Positions 1-8,469 of a stretch of DNA of 64,000 bases are shown here, in pieces. How positions within the stretch are numbered: the stretch's first letter is position 1; each line of letters opens with the position of its first letter. Source of the DNA: a bacterium (GTDB lineage: Bacteria > Actinomycetota > Acidimicrobiia > Spongiisociales > Spongiisociaceae); NCBI GenBank assembly GCA_026710435.1, contig JAPOQZ010000254.1:1-64000 (forward strand), read 5' to 3'. The notes under the pieces are model-generated. The model was not told the DNA's origin. It did not search any database and saw only the letters and a list, made by a program, of their open reading frames with translations. The translations under genes and the position numbers were made by a program.

Positions 1-861
1 AACCCCACCACCACTAACCCTACCGAACCACACCCCCAAACACCCCCAAACACCGGCCATAACCGGCCAGGCCACACTCCCCGAGCCATGCCCACCCCCA
101 CCCCCGGCCACCGAAGACCAAACCCTCGGTGGATTCAGGCTTAGTAGGTGCTCGCCGCATCCGTCGCCGTCGCCAGGCAAGGGAAGTGCTTCGGTCATGA
201 AGCCGGCCTCTTCCATCAGCGACATCCATATCTTCAGCGGAAACAGACCGACGACATGAATATCGGTCTCGAGCCGCTGCTTCCCGTCCTCCGTGATCGC
301 GTAGGTGATCATTGACTCGATCATGGTGTCGGTGGGGTCCGGGTCGGTCAGGTGTTCCTCCACCGTCACTTCGATGGCTCCGGGTTCGGCCGGCAGGCGG
401 ATCGGCCAGCGCAGGACCTTGCCGTCTTCGAAGTTCTCCTGAACCAGATCAGGTGCGACCAGGAGCAGCCCTCCCGGGCGGAGGTGCTCGCGGGCGGTGG
501 CGAAGGCGGCCCGGAGGTCGTCCTCACACAACATGTAGGAGATGGCGTCGTGGATGAGCACCGCGTCGAAGGTCCTGTCGAGGCGAACGGTGCGCATGTC
601 TCCCACGTGGTGTTCCACGCCCGGATTGAGGCGCCTGGAGTGCTCGATCATGTTGGAAGACAGGTCAACCGCGGTGGCTTCGAAATCGGCGGTCAGGTGG
701 GACAGATTGTGGCCGCCGCCCGCTCCTAACTCCAGTATGCGGTGCCTGCCTGGTCCCAGATGGCTGCGGATGGCCCGGCGCCAGTACCCCGCTTCTTCCT
801 CGTAGTCCTCGGGCGGGCTGACGATCGGCCACAAGTAGGCGAGGTCTTGGTAGAGGCGCAT
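1..861 (-). CDS. SAM-dependent methyltransferase (3' end cut by window edge)
   Basis: Reading on the minus strand from ATG 861, the frame stays open to base 1, so the gene is incomplete here. The N-terminal 240 codons look like a class I methyltransferase: residues 43-50 read LELGAGGG (SAM-binding motif I), an acidic VDLSSNM turn follows, and later come FDAVLIHDAISYML and LRPGGLLLVAPD. The substrate cannot be told. It is last in the minus-strand cluster, 126 bases after the aldolase gene, so co-transcription is possible. From about base 150 to base 1 the translation turns into a Gly/Val/Trp-rich run encoded by C-rich short repeats and no longer looks like methyltransferase. The natural end is therefore uncertain. 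Confidence 0.75.
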   Translation of the reverse strand, partial: MRLYQDLAYLWPIVSPPEDYEEEAGYWRRAIRSHLGPGRHRILELGAGGGHNLSHLTADFEATAVDLSSNMIEHSRRLNPGVEHHVGDMRTVRLDRTFDAVLIHDAISYMLCEDDLRAAFATAREHLRPGGLLLVAPDLVQENFEDGKVLRWPIRLPAEPGAIEVTVEEHLTDPDPTDTMIESMITYAITEDGKQRLETDIHVVGLFPLKIWMSLMEEAGFMTEALPLPGDGDGCGEHLLSLNPPRVWSSVAGGGGGHGSGSVAWPVMAGVWGCLGVWFGRVSGGGV

Positions 862-987
862 CCCTAAGCGATGGAAGAGTCGGAGGGACTTTGCAGGCAG
901 TGCCCTCCCCCGCCCGGATTCCGGAGCGCCGGCACCGGACGGGTAGGCAGGACAGCAGGGTTGATGACCATCACCATCCCCGAGATA

Positions 988-1875
988 CTACGGACCGGTG
1001 CGGCGGTCCCAGGCGACCCCGTCCGTTACTGCGATCGCTCGGAGTTCGTCCAGCCGATCGGTACCGCTCGAGAGAGTCCTCTCCCCGGTGGCGGCCTCTC
1101 TCCACACGGCCCGGCCCGCGAGGAAGCCCGAGGCGCCGGACCCGCACGCGGTTCGCAGTTGCTCGCGGAACAGTCCGTAGTCGCCTCCCTCCGACAGGAT
1201 GGTCCACGGGACCGGGCTCAGCCGGTCGATCTCCCGGCAGGAATCGATCCATTCGTGGGCGGATAGAGGGTGGGGCCCCGAGTGGGGGAACTGGAGCTTG
1301 AGTACGTCAGCTCCGAGGGCACCGAAGAGCTTCACCCCTTCCAGCACTGCCCGCCGCCGGTCAGCCGGCTCGTCGTAGAGGGCCAGCGGCTCGCAGAAGA
1401 GCGGCATCCCGGCCTGCTCGCACTGGGCGACCACGTCGGCGACGAAGTTCTCACCTGCTGTTGTGTCCCCGTCGGGATCGAAGTAGACGGATATCTTCAC
1501 GGCGTCGACACCCAGACCGGCCGCCCTCTGCACATCCCAGCCGGGAAGGAGGCGCGGGCCGGTAGTCACGTCCTCGTAGTCTCCGTCCTCGATGCCGAGG
1601 ATGACGCCCGTTCCGCTGAGCGCTTCTCGCCGGGTCGTATACAGGGAAACGAGGAAGCCCGGATCCACCAGTACCGCTCCGGCGTGCGGTGCGAGACCCT
1701 CGATCAACCGCAGCTTGGCCGCCCGGATGTCGTCCATGGTGAGGGAATCCGGGTTGTCGGGGCGGACCGTGGTGGCGAAGGATCGGACATGGTCGATGGC
1801 CAGGACCGCGAAATGGCCGCTGCCGGTGGCGACCCTCCCCAGGCGAGCGGATCTGATGCCACCAGCGGTGTCCAT
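988..1875 (-). CDS. Class I aldolase of the LacD / YihT (tagatose-bisphosphate / sulfofructose-phosphate aldolase) type
   Basis: A 295-residue TIM-barrel aldolase, close to the length usual for YihT and LacD. The segment ADVLKLQFP (near residue 193 from this start) matches the Schiff-base lysine strand of the family. FAVLAIDH near the N-terminus and ILSEGGDYGLF late in the chain are also typical. Such enzymes split ketose (bis)phosphates into dihydroxyacetone phosphate and an aldehyde. I chose ATG 1875 because GGAGGG lies just before it; a GTG at 1890 that overlaps the preceding stop is the alternative. It directly follows an isomerase-like gene and a DhaK/DhaL kinase, which fits a route of isomerisation, phosphorylation and cleavage. 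The actual sugar is unknown. Confidence 0.82.
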   Translation of the reverse strand: MDTAGGIRSARLGRVATGSGHFAVLAIDHVRSFATTVRPDNPDSLTMDDIRAAKLRLIEGLAPHAGAVLVDPGFLVSLYTTRREALSGTGVILGIEDGDYEDVTTGPRLLPGWDVQRAAGLGVDAVKISVYFDPDGDTTAGENFVADVVAQCEQAGMPLFCEPLALYDEPADRRRAVLEGVKLFGALGADVLKLQFPHSGPHPLSAHEWIDSCREIDRLSPVPWTILSEGGDYGLFREQLRTACGSGASGFLAGRAVWREAATGERTLSSGTDRLDELRAIAVTDGVAWDRRTGP

Positions 1876-1886
1876 GCTCCCTCCGC

Positions 1887-3326
1887 TCACGTGTTCAGGC
1901 CGTCGACCTGCAGGTAGTCACGCATCGGAACGGGTCGGGTGGTCCGCATTCCCAGCCACGCCGCCACCTCGGCCAGCTCGGATGACAGATCGCCCTGCGC
2001 TACCGCGAAGTGATGCTCGTGTCCCTGCACCACCGACGTGTTGACCAGGTCGATCAACTCTATCGGCTCCCCGTTGAGCCGGAAGTGGGAGAACCACCCC
2101 CGGGTTCCGTCGAAACCGGCGCGGCCCGTCTCCACGACCTCGGCCGTGGCGATGAACATCTCGCTGAACTCGTCGCCCGCGTAAGCGATGGTCGTGTTCT
2201 GGGGAGCGAAGCGCAGATCGCCGGATACCCCGTAGCGCACGTCCGACTTGCGTCCAAGGGTCACGTGGTCGACCCAGCGGATGCCGTTTTCGCCGCCGAA
2301 GTGTCGGGGCGACACTCCGCAGTGCCACAGGAGCGCCGCGTCGGCCTCGAAGTCCACCGTCGTCAGGTCGAGCAGCGTTGACGAACCATGGACGGGTGAC
2401 ATGGCGTTCATGAGCAGCATTGAAACCGCCCCGGGCACGTCCCCTTCGCACGAGACGGCCAGCCCGTCCTCGGATCCGAGCAGGCTGTAGGCCATACATG
2501 GGGCCACATGGAAGTCATCCTGGAAACTTGGCCAGCACTGCACGGCCAGCGCGTCGTATCCCTCCGACTCGATGAGTTGCCCGAGGGCGAGGTAGATCCG
2601 GGCGTTGCGGTCCATCCCCAGGCTCGGGGCGGTGACCTCGGTGGCGATGCGGGTGGCGTGGCCGACGACTGAGACGGCTTCCCGATCGTCGACGGCACGC
2701 GCCCGCTCCACTATCTCGGCGATGGTGTGGTGACCGATCGTGGTGCCGAATCGGGCTCGAAGGTTGGCCTCCTCGAACTGCATGTTGTAGAAGCCGGGCG
2801 AGATACCGCCGATCCACCCGATACGGGCCGAGGCCATCGTCTTGATCCCCTGGAGAGCGCTGATGGTCACCCTCAGCCTCCGGTCCGTGTCCGGCTCGTC
2901 GATGTGGCCGTAGAACCACTTGAACGGTGTACCGCGCTCCCTCAGGTAGCGGCGGATGATCGACGCGTAATGGTTGATCGAGACCAGGGAGTGGAGCTGG
3001 ATCGAGCCTTCCAGGACCGGCTCCGGAGTCGCCCACAGCCCGAGGCGGGGCGCCACTTGCGCAAGCGGTTCGAGAAGTTCGCCGGAAGCGCAGGCGGCCG
3101 CCTGCAGCATGAGGAAGTCGATACGTTCCGACGACAGCCGTGCTGCCACCTCACGGGCGGCTTCGAGGTCTTCGATACCCGAGTCAATCGCCACCAGATC
3201 GAAGTCCATCTCGTCAGCCAGGCGGCCGAGGCCATCGATCGCCCGCCCGTACTGGTCGTGCTCGTCGGCGTAGTAGCTGCCGAATGCAACCCCTACGTAT
3301 CCAACCTTCAGTCGTCGATCCTTCAT
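1887..3326 (-). CDS. L-fucose/L-arabinose isomerase-like protein
   Basis: A 479-residue protein of the FucI/AraA-like fold. Family landmarks are the acidic SCEGDVPGA segment around residue 300, LLDLTTVDF some 35 residues later and LLWHCGVSP, which correspond to the metal-binding Glu/Asp region and the conserved HCG of the long FucI-like relatives. The expected role is interconversion of an aldose and a ketose with a divalent metal. Start ATG 3326 overlaps the DhaL stop (ATGA) and has GAGGTG just upstream. The open frame continues to 3359 but only through low-quality sequence. Position between kinase and aldolase genes supports a role in sugar breakdown. The substrate cannot be assigned from sequence. 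Confidence 0.8.
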   Translation of the reverse strand: MKDRRLKVGYVGVAFGSYYADEHDQYGRAIDGLGRLADEMDFDLVAIDSGIEDLEAAREVAARLSSERIDFLMLQAAACASGELLEPLAQVAPRLGLWATPEPVLEGSIQLHSLVSINHYASIIRRYLRERGTPFKWFYGHIDEPDTDRRLRVTISALQGIKTMASARIGWIGGISPGFYNMQFEEANLRARFGTTIGHHTIAEIVERARAVDDREAVSVVGHATRIATEVTAPSLGMDRNARIYLALGQLIESEGYDALAVQCWPSFQDDFHVAPCMAYSLLGSEDGLAVSCEGDVPGAVSMLLMNAMSPVHGSSTLLDLTTVDFEADAALLWHCGVSPRHFGGENGIRWVDHVTLGRKSDVRYGVSGDLRFAPQNTTIAYAGDEFSEMFIATAEVVETGRAGFDGTRGWFSHFRLNGEPIELIDLVNTSVVQGHEHHFAVAQGDLSSELAEVAAWLGMRTTRPVPMRDYLQVDGLNT

Positions 3327-3964
3327 GTGAGCACCTCGTCTTCGAGTTCGTCGGCCCATGCTTCGAAAATGAGGGCCACGGTGCAGGCTCCAGGATCCAC
3401 CGTCCCCATGCTGGCATCCGGGGCGTAGCGGGCCCTCCCGGCCGAGGGCCGCATCCCGGCGGTGGACGCGGCACCCTCCCGGGCGGCGCTCGCCGCCGCT
3501 CTCAGCACGGCACCGAGAGCATCTCCTCCCGCGACCACCGCAGAGGCGCTATCAGCAGCAGGCCCCAGCGCATCGATCATCGTCTTCTGGCGCGGCGCGG
3601 ACCTTCCGAGACGGACGACGCGGGCGAGTCCCAACCGGACCCCGTCGACGAAGTCGGCCGTGTCGGGCGCCTCCGCCCTGTCGAGGCGGGCACCGAGTGC
3701 GCTGAAGAAGGCTCCGAACAGGGCCCCAGCGGCACCGCCCACCGTATCGTGGAAGGCCTTGCCCGTGGTGCGGAACACGGCTGCGGCGGTGTCGTGGCCG
3801 GGCCGTTCGGACCGGCGGACAGCTTCCGCCAGCGCTATGGCCATGTTCACGCCGTGGTCTCCGTCGCCCGCCACCGCGTCGAGCCGGGACAGTTCGTCCT
3901 GCTGCTCGCTGATCCGGTGGGCGGCCGAGGCGACCAGCCGGCAGGAGATGCGATGGTCGATCAT
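3323..3964 (-). CDS. Dihydroxyacetone kinase-type ATP-binding subunit (DhaL-like)
   Basis: A 213-residue all-helical DhaL-type domain. DAVAGDGDHG near residue 30 is the Asp-rich magnesium/nucleotide-binding signature, and the later GKAFHDTVGGAAGALFG and MRPSAGRARY stretches are also characteristic. It supplies the phosphoryl-transfer half of a two-subunit ketose kinase with DhaK, whose gene ends 5 bases upstream. No DhaM-type PTS subunit is nearby, so ATP is the likely donor. Its stop overlaps the start of the isomerase-like gene. Related split or fused kinases act on dihydroxyacetone, tetruloses or apulose; the sugar used here is not known. Confidence 0.88.
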   Translation of the reverse strand: MIDHRISCRLVASAAHRISEQQDELSRLDAVAGDGDHGVNMAIALAEAVRRSERPGHDTAAAVFRTTGKAFHDTVGGAAGALFGAFFSALGARLDRAEAPDTADFVDGVRLGLARVVRLGRSAPRQKTMIDALGPAADSASAVVAGGDALGAVLRAAASAAREGAASTAGMRPSAGRARYAPDASMGTVDPGACTVALIFEAWADELEDEVLT

Positions 3965-3969
3965 GGCTT

Positions 3970-4986
3970 CTACCGGGGACCCGGCATGGTGAACCCAGCC
4001 CCCCGTGCGGGGGCGTCGTAGAGGCCGAGCAACTCGTCGTCCACGTGGCAGATGGCGAACGCGAACCCGGCCATGTCGAGGGTGGTGGCGTACGGCCCGA
4101 TCCAGGAACGGGCCACATCGATACCGTGCTTTTCCAGCGTGGCCCGGGCCCCCCTGTAGAGAACCGACAGTTCCATGAGCGTCAACGATCCGCCGTTGTT
4201 CAGGAGGAGTCCGACCCGGTCACCGGGACTGAGATCAGCGTCGCCCACCAGCCGGTCGATCATCAACTCCGAGATCTCGTCGGCTCGGGCATCCTCCCCG
4301 AGGCGCGTACCAGGCTCACCGTGAACCCCCATCCCCACGGCGACCGTGTTATCGGTGGGATCCCCAAGCGGCTGCCCGCTCACCGGATGGGCGACGGTGC
4401 CGACCGCCGCCGAGAGGGACCGCGCCCGGTCACGGGTCTTGCGCGCTATCCGGGCACAGGTCTGCAATGATGCGCCGCTTTCCGCAGCCGCCCCGACGGT
4501 CTTCCATACGAAGAACAGGCCGGCTCCCCCCCGCCGCTGGTCGATCCGGTCCCTTGGAGCCGAGGCCACGTCGTCGTAGAGCACCACCATCTCCACGTCG
4601 TCGACTCCCTCGTCCTCGGCCTCGGCGATGGCAAGATCGGCGTTCATTATGTCGCCGGCGTGGCTGGACACGAGGAGCAGCACGCCTCCTCCCCGGTCGG
4701 CTGCCCTGATGCCTTGGAGGATGGCGCCCGGTCCGGGCGACGAGAAGATCGGACCGGGAACGTTCACGTCGAACAGGCCTTCCCCCACCCATCCGATCAT
4801 GGCCGGCTCATGTCCGGATCCGTTGCCGATTACGACTCCGACCCGTCCCTCGGGTTTGGGTGTAGCCCGCACGACGAGGCCGCCGGACAGACGGATGATG
4901 TCGGAGTGGGCAGCGGCGTAGCCTTCAAGCATCTCTTGTACCGCCTCTTCAGGACGGTTGAGGAAGCGCCGGGTGCGGACGTTCAT
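3970..4986 (-). CDS. Dihydroxyacetone kinase-type substrate-binding subunit (DhaK-like)
   Basis: A 338-residue DhaK domain. GNGSGHEP (His59) and GMGVHGEPG (His222) are both kept; the latter histidine forms the covalent hemiaminal with the ketose carbonyl in characterised DhaK proteins. Start ATG 4986 overlaps the stop of the epimerase gene (ATGA), and AGGGAG lies upstream. Working with the DhaL-like protein encoded next, it should phosphorylate a terminal hydroxyl of a short or medium ketose in the cytoplasm. The aldolase two genes on would then cleave the product. The open frame runs further upstream to 5118, but that part is the epimerase gene read out of phase. Confidence 0.88.
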   Translation of the reverse strand: MNVRTRRFLNRPEEAVQEMLEGYAAAHSDIIRLSGGLVVRATPKPEGRVGVVIGNGSGHEPAMIGWVGEGLFDVNVPGPIFSSPGPGAILQGIRAADRGGGVLLLVSSHAGDIMNADLAIAEAEDEGVDDVEMVVLYDDVASAPRDRIDQRRGGAGLFFVWKTVGAAAESGASLQTCARIARKTRDRARSLSAAVGTVAHPVSGQPLGDPTDNTVAVGMGVHGEPGTRLGEDARADEISELMIDRLVGDADLSPGDRVGLLLNNGGSLTLMELSVLYRGARATLEKHGIDVARSWIGPYATTLDMAGFAFAICHVDDELLGLYDAPARGAGFTMPGPR

Positions 4987-5825
4987 GCGATGTTCTCCCT
5001 GATGAACCGCGCCGCGTCGGTCGCGTCCCGGTCGGGGTCGTCGGTCAGGTCCCGCCACGCGTACGTTGCCTGGCCGGTCTCGACCTTCGAGTTGGGGAAG
5101 GTCTCGAACACCACCCACCCGTCGTATCCGGCTTCGTCGAGAGCTTCCCGGAAAGGGTGCCAGTCGATATGGCCGTACTGGGGTGCCCGCCGGTTGTTGG
5201 CCGCCACCTGAACGTGTCCTATCCGGCCGGACGCCAGCCGGACAGCCCCCGCCAGGTCGTCCTCCTCCATGTTCATATGGAACGTGTCGAGCTCGACCTT
5301 GACCGAGGGATGGTCCACCATGTCGATGAACCGGAGACAGTCGGCAACGGTGTTGAACATGAAGGTCTCGAACCGGTTGAGCACCTCGAGACAGATGTCG
5401 ATTCCCAGCGTTGCCGCGTAACCGGCCACGTCGTGCAGCGCCTCCGCGGAACGCCGGCGGTAGCCGTCATGGCCACCCTCAGGGAAACCCATCCAAGGGG
5501 CGAAGGTCACCCCGCCGAGGATGGGGCTGCGCAACTGCGCGGCCTGGTCGAGAGACCTCCTCAAGTGGTCGGCACCGGCCGAGCGGATGGCGGGGTCCGG
5601 GCTGGAAATGTCCATCGTGGGGCTGAGCCCGGTGCTGCAGAGCACATCGAGGCCGAGCGAGGCGGCGGTTCGCTCCATCCTCGCGACGCCTACGTCCAGC
5701 CCGGCCACGAGCGAAATCTCGACCCCGTCGTATCCGGCCTCGGCGGCCTTGCCGAATACCGACGATTGGTCGTCGGACCAGTTGTCCAGCCAGTAGAAAA
5801 TCTCGATTCCCACCCGTCGGGTCAT
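4983..5825 (-). CDS. TIM-barrel sugar isomerase/epimerase (ketose 3-epimerase or hydroxypyruvate-isomerase type)
   Basis: A 280-residue AP-endonuclease-2-like barrel. CLEVLNRFE (Glu147), VKVELDTFHMNMEE (Asp180) and VVFETF (Glu241) match three of the four metal ligands of D-tagatose/D-psicose 3-epimerases. The fourth position, expected as the second His of a GHxH motif, reads GHVQ (Gln206), as in the hydroxypyruvate isomerase/OtnI branch. The enzyme is therefore an isomerase or epimerase of a ketose or 2-oxo-aldose; sequence alone does not separate the two. Its start overlaps the DUF35 stop (ATGA) and its stop overlaps the DhaK start, so it is translationally coupled within the sugar operon. 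Confidence 0.85.
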   Translation of the reverse strand: MTRRVGIEIFYWLDNWSDDQSSVFGKAAEAGYDGVEISLVAGLDVGVARMERTAASLGLDVLCSTGLSPTMDISSPDPAIRSAGADHLRRSLDQAAQLRSPILGGVTFAPWMGFPEGGHDGYRRRSAEALHDVAGYAATLGIDICLEVLNRFETFMFNTVADCLRFIDMVDHPSVKVELDTFHMNMEEDDLAGAVRLASGRIGHVQVAANNRRAPQYGHIDWHPFREALDEAGYDGWVVFETFPNSKVETGQATYAWRDLTDDPDRDATDAARFIRENIA

Positions 5826-6298
5826 TGGCTCTCCTTCACAATCGCGAACGCCACCCGCAGCAAGGGGTGGGCCGGCTCATCCTCCACGAACGTCGCCTTC
5901 ACCACCGTATCCTTCACGGGTTTCTCATCGCCCAGCACCCGATGGGTGATCCCTCCTTCCACCCCGTCGAGGGACATCGACGCAAGGATGTAGGGGGCTT
6001 CGATCCCTCCGAACGGCGGGGGACTGTGACCCCTTGTGGCGGCCACGACGCTACCCGTCCCGGGGAGGTTGTACCAGCCGGTCTCCTTCAAGTCGGTGTC
6101 GCAGAACCTCCGGGGAGGGAACCAGGACCGACCGCAGGTGTGGCAGCGGGTCGCGCGGAGGGTCCCCTGCTCGAGTCCCCGGTAGAAGGACTCCGAGAAC
6201 CCCACCGCGTGGCGGTAGTTCTGCGACATCTCGATGTGCCAGAGACCGCGTGGCCGGCCCGATGGGTCCTCCACCCGCTCGACTCCTGTCACTCGCAC
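5822..6298 (-). CDS. DUF35 / OB-fold Zn-ribbon protein (thiolase partner type)
   Basis: A 158-residue protein with an N-terminal zinc-ribbon-like segment (CHTCGRSWFPPRRFCDTD) followed by an OB-fold. The second CxxC knuckle is broken because the last cysteine is Asp, so zinc binding may be weakened or lost. DUF35 proteins pair with thiolase-fold enzymes, for example ChsH2 and Ltp2 in steroid side-chain cleavage and HMG-CoA synthase/thiolase in archaea. A thiolase-fold gene lies 350 bases upstream on the same strand, which supports such a pair. The frame begins at GTG 6298, but ATG 6229 (MSQNYRHAV) is a reasonable alternative; neither has a clear ribosome binding site. Confidence 0.8.
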   Translation of the reverse strand: MRVTGVERVEDPSGRPRGLWHIEMSQNYRHAVGFSESFYRGLEQGTLRATRCHTCGRSWFPPRRFCDTDLKETGWYNLPGTGSVVAATRGHSPPPFGGIEAPYILASMSLDGVEGGITHRVLGDEKPVKDTVVKATFVEDEPAHPLLRVAFAIVKESQ

Positions 6299-6647
6299 TG
6301 CCGACTCCGGTCATCGAGCAGGACCACCGATCCACATGACGTAGACCTCGCCAAGAATGTCTGGTCCATAGCGATTGAATCCGCAACCCGGATAGTCGAC
6401 AGCGTTCTGGACCAAGCGCCCACGCGGGCTTGCGCACCGAACGGAACAACAGCGCACGGGGAGACCGCCCCAGCGGAGATGGGTTCGACGCGCCCCTCAC
6501 CCAGGCAAGGTGGTGGTGGCGGTGGACCCGAAGAGAACAGTTCTCGAGGGTCGGTTCGCGCTGATCCGGCCCTGGGTACTGGTCCTAACTCGCGGGCGAT
6601 TCCTCCGGCCCTCCGACGGATCCAGCGATGCCCGGGGGCCGGGAGGT
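6299..6647. other. Intergenic gap with no recognised feature
   Basis: About 350 bases between the thiolase-like and DUF35 genes. Frames crossing it have no family-like sequence, and I see no strong promoter or hairpin. It may hold a promoter for the sugar operon. Confidence 0.4.
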
Positions 6648-7847
6648 TCATGCCACCCTCCCGAACACGTTGACCACGCTGAGCGAGCCCAGTCCGGCAT
6701 GGGTGTCGGTGATGCCGATACGAGCATCCGGAACCGACCGCTCCCCCGCCACCTCTCCACGCAGTTGGCTGACAATCTCGACCGCCTGTGCGATCCCCGT
6801 CGCGCCGACCGCCGACCCACGTCCCAGGAGACCGCCCGAGGTGTTGACCGCAACCTGCCCGCCCAGATCGAAGCGCCCGACCGCGGCGGCGGGCCCGCCC
6901 TGTCCGACCGGACACAGTCCCAAGTCCTCGTATGCCTGCAACTCGGCACCGCTGAAGGAGTCGTACAACTCCGCTACGTCAACCTCGCCCGGGGGATCGA
7001 TGATGCCTGCCTCACGGTACGCAGCCCGGGCGGCGCGCCGTTTCGCGGCGAAATGGGGAAACGTCTCCTCCGGGCGGTCCGAGAGCCGGGGATGGTCGGT
7101 GGACGATCCGGTCCCGAGCAGCGCGACAGGGGGACGCTGGGTGAAGGTCGACGAGTGTTGCTCGGCCCATTCCGGGGTGGCCAGCAGGACGGCTGCGGCC
7201 CCGTCGCTCAGGAGGCTCGCGTCGAAGAGCCGGTACGGGTCGGCGAGAGGCACCGACCTGCGTACGTCCTCCACGGTGATCGACATTCCCTTGTGAGCCA
7301 GGGGATTGTCCAGGGCTATGCGCCGGTTCTTCACCGCGATCGCCCCGAACTGCTCCGCGGTGGTCCCGTACCGGCGCATGTGCTCGGTGATCATCAGTGC
7401 GTACGGGGCGGCGAAGGTACCGAATACCGGCGTCTCCCATTCGAAGTCCGCGGACATGGCAAGGATCTCGGTCGCCGTAGCACGATCGACCGACTTGCCG
7501 TTGGTTTCCCCTCCGAACACGAGCACGGAACGGGCTGCTCGCGAGCGCAGGGCCATCACGGCGGTACGGATCGCCAATGCACCCGTGGCCCCGCCCCCCT
7601 CCACCCGCACAGTGGGCTTGCCGACCAGCCCGACAGCGTTCTGTAGCACGTGACCGAGGCTCACCTGGCGGTTGAAATGGTCACTCTCGTACGCGGCCAC
7701 ACCCATGTCGACGGGTGATGCGGTAGTGCCGGCATCGATAAGAGCGGCCCGAGCAGCCTCCCCCACCATGTCCCGGACGTTGGCGTCCTCGCTGAATCCC
7801 AGGAAGGGAGTCATGCCTATCCCGACCACCAACGCAGCTTCGCTCAT
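6648..7847 (-). CDS. Thiolase-fold protein lacking thiolase catalytic residues (SCP2/Ltp2-like, possible retro-aldolase)
   Basis: A 399-residue SCP2-type thiolase fold, with typical LLSDGAAAVLLATPEWAE and NTSGGLL motifs. All three usual catalytic signatures are changed. The nucleophilic Cys motif reads VEGGGATGALA (Gly86 where Cys is expected), the His of the VHD motif is Tyr (ELYDSF) and GHP near the C-terminus is GRGS. Loss of Cys with a Tyr in the YD motif recalls Ltp2-type proteins, which work as retro-aldolases on acyl-CoA thioesters together with a DUF35 protein. Such a partner gene lies next on this strand. Ordinary thiolysis or Claisen condensation is therefore unlikely. No clear ribosome binding site precedes ATG 7847. 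Confidence 0.82.
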   Translation of the reverse strand: MSEAALVVGIGMTPFLGFSEDANVRDMVGEAARAALIDAGTTASPVDMGVAAYESDHFNRQVSLGHVLQNAVGLVGKPTVRVEGGGATGALAIRTAVMALRSRAARSVLVFGGETNGKSVDRATATEILAMSADFEWETPVFGTFAAPYALMITEHMRRYGTTAEQFGAIAVKNRRIALDNPLAHKGMSITVEDVRRSVPLADPYRLFDASLLSDGAAAVLLATPEWAEQHSSTFTQRPPVALLGTGSSTDHPRLSDRPEETFPHFAAKRRAARAAYREAGIIDPPGEVDVAELYDSFSGAELQAYEDLGLCPVGQGGPAAAVGRFDLGGQVAVNTSGGLLGRGSAVGATGIAQAVEIVSQLRGEVAGERSVPDARIGITDTHAGLGSLSVVNVFGRVA

Positions 7848-7925
7848 GAGGGGAGCCTTCTCTGTGAAGCTGCTCGAGTCTGTTCATCCTGCACAGTCGG
7901 AGGACGTGGCAACTCCAGCGGTGCC

Positions 7926-8459
7926 TCACTCCAGGAAGAGATTCTGTCGGGCTGTCCATGTCTTGAACTCACCGGGCCCGAAGGGTAGGCGATACTCCGT
8001 CCGGATGAGTTCGTCCGCGATTTCACTCACGAAATCAATGGTCAGGAGCTTGCTATGAACAGCCTCACAAAGAAGGTTCAGCGTACGGGAAAAGATGACT
8101 CGCTCCTTCCTTGCGATGTCACAGGCATCCCAGTCGTCGATGACCGCGCGTGCGGGGACTGTCTGGGCAAGCGCCAGGACAGCGGCGTCGCCGACATTGC
8201 GATCACCTGACACCAGGCGTCGTCCGAACTTTGCGTAAGCCTTTGCCTCTGCGGTGGTCTCGATAGTGCGGTGCTCGATCCAATCGGCGTCGAGCACCGC
8301 TTGGACTCGCGAGTCGACGTGCAGCCCCTCCCTCAGCTCCGTCAGGACTGCTTCAGGGACGATGGCGCGGCGTTCGCCTACGACAACTTTGAGGACGCCG
8401 AGGATATCGGCGCGAGCGAAATGACTCAGCGGACCGGTATCGAAGACCAGGACATCCAT
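7926..8459 (-). CDS. PIN-domain protein, probable ribonuclease partner of the adjacent HTH-ImmA regulator
   Basis: A 177-residue protein opening with MDVLVFDTGPLSHF. The acidic set expected of a PIN active site is present: Asp7, Glu41 (LTELREG), Asp91 (RNVGDAAVLALA) and Asp108/109 (AVIDDWD). PIN domains are metal-dependent endoribonucleases, often toxins. The gene starts 10 bases after the HTH-ImmA gene ends and must be co-transcribed with it. That order, regulator or metallopeptidase followed by PIN nuclease, is a known toxin-antitoxin-like arrangement; activity here is inferred. The open frame runs upstream to 8732, but that extension is the regulator gene out of frame. Confidence 0.8.
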   Translation of the reverse strand: MDVLVFDTGPLSHFARADILGVLKVVVGERRAIVPEAVLTELREGLHVDSRVQAVLDADWIEHRTIETTAEAKAYAKFGRRLVSGDRNVGDAAVLALAQTVPARAVIDDWDACDIARKERVIFSRTLNLLCEAVHSKLLTIDFVSEIADELIRTEYRLPFGPGEFKTWTARQNLFLE

Positions 8460-8469
8460 CCCAGGGCGG

